NCBI GenBank assembly: GCA_920105625.2
Contig: OV050030.1
Location: forward strand, 211,962,325-212,026,324
DNA length: 64,000 nucleotides
Source of the DNA: Clusia tigrina
Taxonomy: Eukaryota > Arthropoda > Insecta > Diptera > Clusiidae
Direction of reading: 5' to 3'
Shown here: piece after piece, positions 58,601 through 64,000 of the stretch
Layout of the letters: every line of letters starts with the position of its first letter
How positions within the stretch are numbered: the stretch's first letter is position 1
Notes under the pieces: model-generated
The model's input: only the letters and a program-made list of their open reading frames with translations
What the model was told of the DNA's origin: nothing
Database searches by the model: none
Translations under genes and position numbers: made by a program

Positions 58601-60900
58601 TAAGGTATCGCTCATAGCTATGCTACCCTTGAGTCCCAAATCAAACACTGATAAAACTTCAAATGGCCCTAACTTCTATACGGGGCGTCTTACACCTATC
58701 AAAGTTTGCAACAATCAAATGCTTGTAACTTTTTACTGGAGCGTCATAAAGTCATGAAATTTTGTGACAATAAAGTACTCGAGCCTCTTATCAATTTAAG
58801 CTATCTCTCATGCTACCCTAGAGTTCCAAATCAAACACTGATAAAACTTCAAATGGCCCTAACTTCTATACCGTGCATCCTACACCTATCAAAGTTTGCA
58901 ACATTCAAATAATTCTTACTTTTTACTGGAGCGTCATAAAATCTTGAAATTTTGAGACAATAAAGTACTCGTGCCTATTATCAATTGAAGCTATCACTCA
59001 TAGCTATGCTACCCTTGCGTCCCAAAATAAAACACTGATAAAACTTCGAATGGCCCTAACGTCTGTACGGTGCGTCCTATACCTATCAAAGTTTGCAACA
59101 ATCAAATGCTTGTTACTTTTTACTGGAGCGTCATAAAACCTGAAAATTTTGTGACAATGAAGTACTCGTGCCTCTTGTCAATTTAAGCTATCGCTCATAG
59201 CTATGCTTCACTTGAGTCCCAGATCAAACACTGATAAAACTTCAAATGGCCCTAACATCTATACGGTGCGTCCTATACCTATCAAAGTTTGCAACAATCA
59301 AATGCTTGTTACTTTTTACTGGAGCGTCATAAAACCTGAAAATTTTGTGACAATAAAGTAATCGAGCCTCTTATCAATTTAAGCTACCGTTCATAGCTAT
59401 GCTACCCTTGAGTCCCAAATCAAACACTGATAAAACTTCAAATGGCCCTAACTTCTTTACGGTGCGTCTTATACCTATCAAAATTTGCAACAATCAAATA
59501 CTTGTAACTTTTACTGGAACGTCCAAACACCTTGAAATTTTGTGACAATAAAGTACTCGAGCCTCTTATCAATTTAAGCTATCGCTCATAGCTATGCTAC
59601 CCTTGATTCCCAAATCAAACACTGATAAAACTTCAAATGGCCCTAACTTCTATACGGTGCATCCTACACCTATCAAAGTTTGCAACATTCAAATGCTTGT
59701 TACTTTTTACTTGAGCGCCATAAAATCTTGAAAATTTGTGACAATAAAGTACTCGTGCCTATTATCAATTGAAGCTATCGCTTATAGCTATGCTACCCTT
59801 GAGTCCCAAATCAAACACCGATAAAACTTCAAATGGCCCTAACATCTATACGGTGCGTCCTATACCTATCAAAGTTTGCAACAATCAAATGCTTGTAACT
59901 TTTTACTGGAGCGTCATAAAATCTTGAAATTTTGTGACAATAAAGTACTCGTGCCAATTATCAATTGAAGCTATCGCTCATAGCTATGCTACCCTTGCGT
60001 CCCAAAATAAAACACTGATAAAACTTCAAATGGCCCTAACGTCTGTACGGTGCGTCCTATACCTATCAAAGTTTGCAACATTCAAATGCTTGTTACTTTT
60101 TACTGGAGCGTCATAAAACCTGAAAATTTTGTGACAATAAAGTACTCGTGCCTCTTGTCAATTTAAGCTATCGCTCATAGCTATGCTTCACTTGAGTCCC
60201 AAATCAAACACTGATAAAACTTCAAATGGCCCTACAATCTATACGGTGCGTCCTATACCTATCAAAGTTTGCAACAATCAAATGCTTGTAACTTTTTACT
60301 ACAGCGTCATAAAATCTTGAAATTTTGTGACAATAAAGTACTCGAGCCTCTTATCAATTTAAGCTATCGCTCATAGCTATGCTACCCTTGAGTCCCAAAT
60401 CAAACACCGATAAAACTTCAAATGGCCCTAACTTCTGTACGGTGCATCCTATACCTATCAAAGTTTGCAACATCAAAGTTTGCAAATGCTTGTAAATTTT
60501 TACTGCAGCATCATAAAATCTTGAAATTTTGTGACAATAAAGAACTCGAGCCTCTTGTCAATTTAAGGTATCGCTCATAGCTATGCTACCCTTGAGCCCC
60601 AAAATAAAACACTGATAAAACTTCAAATGGCCCTAACTTCTATACGGGGCGTCTTACACCTATCAAAGTTTGCAACAATCAAATGCTTGTAACTTTTTAC
60701 TGGAGCGTCATAAAGTCATGAAATTTTGTGACAATAAAGTACTCGAGCCTCTTATCAATTTAAGCTATCTCTCATGCTTCCCTTGAGTTCCAAATCAAAC
60801 ACTGATAAAACTTCAAATGGCCCTAACTTCTATACGGTGCGTCCTACACCTATCAAAGTTTGCAACATTCAAATAATTCTTACCTTTTATTGGAGCGTCA
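55660..60900 (+). repeat. Higher-order repeat of about 10 monomers (about 1.96 kb), right block
   Basis: Rare variants recur at 1956-1965 bp: CAAACACCTTGAAATT (57569, 59526), CTTGAGCGCCATAAAATC (57754, 59710), GTCATGAAATTTTGTG (58751, 60716) and CAAATAATTCTTAC (58906, 60870). The last also occurs at 55833. The period differs from the eight-monomer one in the left block. Confidence 0.7.
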
Positions 60901-61479
60901 TAAAATCTTGAAATTTTGTGACAATAAAGTACTCGTGCCTATTATCAATTGAAGCTATCGCTCATAGCTATGCTACCCTTGCGTCCCAAAATAAAACACT
61001 GATAAAACTTCAAATGGCCCTAACGTCTGTACGGTGCGTCCTATACCTATCAAAGTTTGCAACAATCAAATGCTTGTTACTTTTTACTGGAGCGTCATAA
61101 AACCTGAAAATTTTGTGACAATAAAGTACTCGTGCCTCCTGTCAATTTAAGCTATCGCTCATAGCTATGCTTCACTTGAGTCCCAGATCAAACACTGATA
61201 AAGCTTCAAATGGCCCTAACATCTATACGGTGCGTCCTATACCTATCAAAGTTTGCAACAATCAAATGCTTGTTACTTTTTACTGGAGCGTCATAAAACC
61301 TGAAAATTTTGTGACAATAAAGTACTCGTGCCTCTTGTCAATTTAAGCTATCGCTCATAGCTATGCTTCACTTGAGTCCCAAATCAAACACTGATAAAAC
61401 TTCAAATGGCCCTAACATCTATACGGTGCGTCCTATACCTATCAAAGTTTGCAACAATCAAATGCTTGTAACTTTTTAC

Positions 61480-63290
61480 TGGAGCGTCATAAAATCTTGA
61501 AATTTTTCAAATGGCCCTAACTTCTATACGGTTTGTCCTATACCTATCAAAGTTTGCAACAATCAAATGCTTGCAACTTTTTACTGGAGCGTCATAAAAT
61601 CGTGAAATTTTGTGACAATAAAGTACCCGAGCCTCTTGTCAATTTATGGTATCACTCATAGCTATGCTACCATTGAGTCCAAAAATAAAACACTGATAAA
61701 ACTTCATATAGCCCTAAGTTCTATACGGTACGGCCTATACCTATCAAAGTTTGCAACAATCAAATGCTTGTAACTTTTTACTGATCGTCATAAAATCTTG
61801 AAATTTTGTGACAATAAAATACTCGAGCCTCTTATCAATTTAAGCCATCGCTCATAGCTATGCTACCCTTGAGTCCCAAATCGAACACTAAAAAACTTCA
61901 AATGGCCCTAACTTCTATACGGTGCGTCATACACTTATCAGCGTTCGCAACATTCAAATGCTTGTAACTTTTTTCTGGAGCGTCATAAAATCTTGAAATT
62001 TTGTGACAATAAAGTACTCGTGCCAATTATCAATTGAAGCTATCGCTCATAGCTATGCTTCCCTTGCGTCCCAAAATAAAACACTGATAAAACTTCAAAT
62101 GGCCCTAACGTCTGTACGGTGCGTCCTATACCTATCAAAGTTTGCAACAATCAAATGCTTGTTACTTTTTACTGGAGCGTCATAAAACCTGAAAATTTTG
62201 TGACAATAAAGTACTCGTGCCTATTATCAATTGAAGCTATCGCTCATAGCTATGCTACCCTTGCGTCCCAAAATAAAACACTGATAAAACTTCGAATGGG
62301 CCTAACGTCTGTACGGTGCGTCCTATACCTATCAAAGTTTGCAACAATCAAATGCTTGTTACTTTTTACTGGAGCGTCATAAAACCTGAAAATTTTGTGA
62401 CAATGAAGTACTCGTGCCTCTTGTCAATTTAAGCTATCGCTCATAGCTATGCTTCACTTGAGTCCCAGATCAAACACTGATAAAACTTCAAATGGCCCTA
62501 ACATCTATACGGTGCGTCCTATACCTATCAAAGTTTGCAACAATCAAATGCTTGTTACTTTTTACTGGAGCGTCATAAAACCTGAAAATTTTGTGACAAT
62601 GAAGTACTCGTGCCTCTTGTCAATTTAAGCTATCGCTCATAGCTATGCTTCACTTGATTCCCAAATCAAACACTGATAAAACTTCAAATGGCCCTAACAT
62701 CTATACGGTGCGTCCTATACCTATCAAAGTTTGCAACAATCAAATGCTTGTAACTTTTTACTGGAGCGTCATAAAATCTTGAAATTTTTCAAATGGCCCT
62801 AACTTCTATACGGTGCGTCCTATACCTATCAAAGTTTGCAACAATCAAATGCTTGCAACTTTTTACTGGAGCGTCATAAAATCGTGAAATTTTGTGACAA
62901 TAAAGTACCCGAGCCTCTTGTCAATTTATGGTATCACTCATAGCTATGCTACCATTGAGTCCAAAAATAAAACACAGATAAAACTTCATATAGCCCTAAA
63001 TTCTATACGGTGCGGCCTATACCTATCAAAGTTTGCAACAATCAAATGCTTGTAACTTTTTACTGATCGTCATAAAATCTTGAAATTTTGTGACAATAAA
63101 ATACTCGAGCCTCTTATCAATTTAAGCCATCGCTCATAGCTATGCTACCCTTGAGTCCCAAATCAAACACTAAAAAACTTCAAATGGCCCAAACTTCTAT
63201 ACGGTGCGTCATACACTTATCAGCGTTCGCAACATTCAAATGCTTGTAACTTTTTACTGATCGTCATAAAATCTTGAAATTTTTCAAATG
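61480..63290 (+). repeat. About 1281-bp duplication in the right block
   Basis: The shortened-monomer join (61499, 62781), the ACTGATCGTCATAAAATC variant (61784, 63064) and ACTTATCAGCGTTCGCAAC (61932, 63213) repeat at an offset of about 1281 bp. Two copies are present, the second partly truncated. Confidence 0.7.
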
Positions 63291-64000
63291 GCCCTAACTT
63301 CTATACGGTGCGTCCTATACCTATCAAAGTTTGCAACAATCAAATGCTTGTTACTTTTTACTGGAGCGTCATAAAACCTGAAAATTTTGTGACAATAAAG
63401 TACTCGTGCCTATTATCAATTGAAGCTATCGCTCATAGCTATGCTACCCTTGCGTCCCAAATTAAAACACTGATAAAACTTCGAATGGCCCTAACGTCTG
63501 TACGGTGCGTCCTATACCTATCAAAGTTTGCAACAATCAAATGCTTGTTACTTTTTACTGATCGTCATAAAATCTTGAAATTTTGTGACAATAAAATACT
63601 CGAGCCTCTTATCAATTTAAGCCATCGCTCATAGCTATGCTTCACTTGAGTCCCAGATCAAACAATGATAAAACTTCAAATGGCCCTAACATCTATACGG
63701 TGCGTCCTATACCTATCAAAGTTTGCAACAATCAAATGCTTGTTACTTTTTACTGGAGCGTCATAAAACCTGAAAATTTTGTGACAATAAAGTACTCGTG
63801 CCTCTTGTCAATTTAAGCTATCGCTCATAGCTTTGCTTCACTTGAGTCCCAAATCAAACACTGAAAAAACTTCAAATGGCCCTAACTTCTGTACGGTGCG
63901 TCCTATACCTATCAAAATTTGCAACATTCAAATGCTTGTAAATTTTTATTGCAGCGTCATAAAATCTTGAAATTTTGTGACAATAAAGTACTTGAGCCTC

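Larger units (their letters stand above)
54496..64000. repeat. Satellite array, right block
   Basis: Same satellite and orientation as the left block, running off the end of the window; by length about 48 monomers. Both the standard type and the TATCACTCA/ACCATTGAGTCC subfamily are present. Typical local variants are CTTGCGTCCCAAAATAAAAC and TGTTACTTTTTACTGG. No gene is visible; the 60-108-codon open stretches are repeat by-products. Confidence 0.96.

Noticed and set aside
54754..63634. Similar open frames of up to 108 codons in the right satellite block
   Set aside because: Longer only because two monomers happen to be joined in frame. Same repeat origin as in the left block.

Overview
This window is eukaryotic repeat DNA, most likely from an insect and probably a fly. 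It holds no host gene. About 48 kb of the 64 kb is one AT-rich tandem satellite with a monomer of about 195-197 bp. The remaining 16 kb is made of BEL/Pao-type LTR retrotransposons sitting in that satellite. The insect assignment rests on the BEL/Pao elements and on a primer-binding site that matches, from memory, the 3' end of insect tRNA-Tyr. The species cannot be named from what is visible.

Layout: (1) 1-37166, satellite with several layers of higher-order structure: long block copies at 1-11 kb, a 1557-bp tandem duplication at 10.9-13.95 kb, and an 8-monomer higher-order repeat of about 1566 bp at 23-34 kb. (2) 37167-44665, a composite of decayed BEL/Pao pieces. It has a minus-strand element with a reverse transcriptase (RT) to integrase (IN) deletion at 37167-38400. 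It also has a plus-strand element running to 44665 with a broken gag, protease, RT, RNase H and integrase, and a solo LTR of another family inserted at 38755-39289 with target duplication GGTAC. (3) 44666-45979, about 1.3 kb of satellite. (4) 45980-54495, a structurally complete 8516-bp BEL/Pao element: two 470-bp LTRs that differ at only two bases, a tRNA-Tyr-type primer site, gag, protease/RT/RNase H, integrase, an extra 3' ORF with nucleocapsid-type zinc knuckles, a G-rich polypurine tract, and a 5-bp target duplication GGCCC. (5) 54496-64000, satellite again, with a different higher-order period of about 1.96 kb (10 monomers).

How the parts relate: the genes are those of selfish elements and none looks fully functional. 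The complete element is recent by its LTRs, yet it carries a stop after RNase H, a frameshift before integrase and a stop in a zinc-knuckle Cys codon of the 3' ORF. The most interesting points are: a possible spliced subgenomic message for the 3' ORF (donor just after the primer site, strong acceptor 100 nt upstream of the ORF); five copies of a 17-nt hairpin-forming motif in its leader; and two BEL/Pao ends that lie within 1 bp of each other on the satellite monomer (GGCCCT). The satellite's size and higher-order organisation would fit pericentromeric or centromeric heterochromatin, but that is inference.
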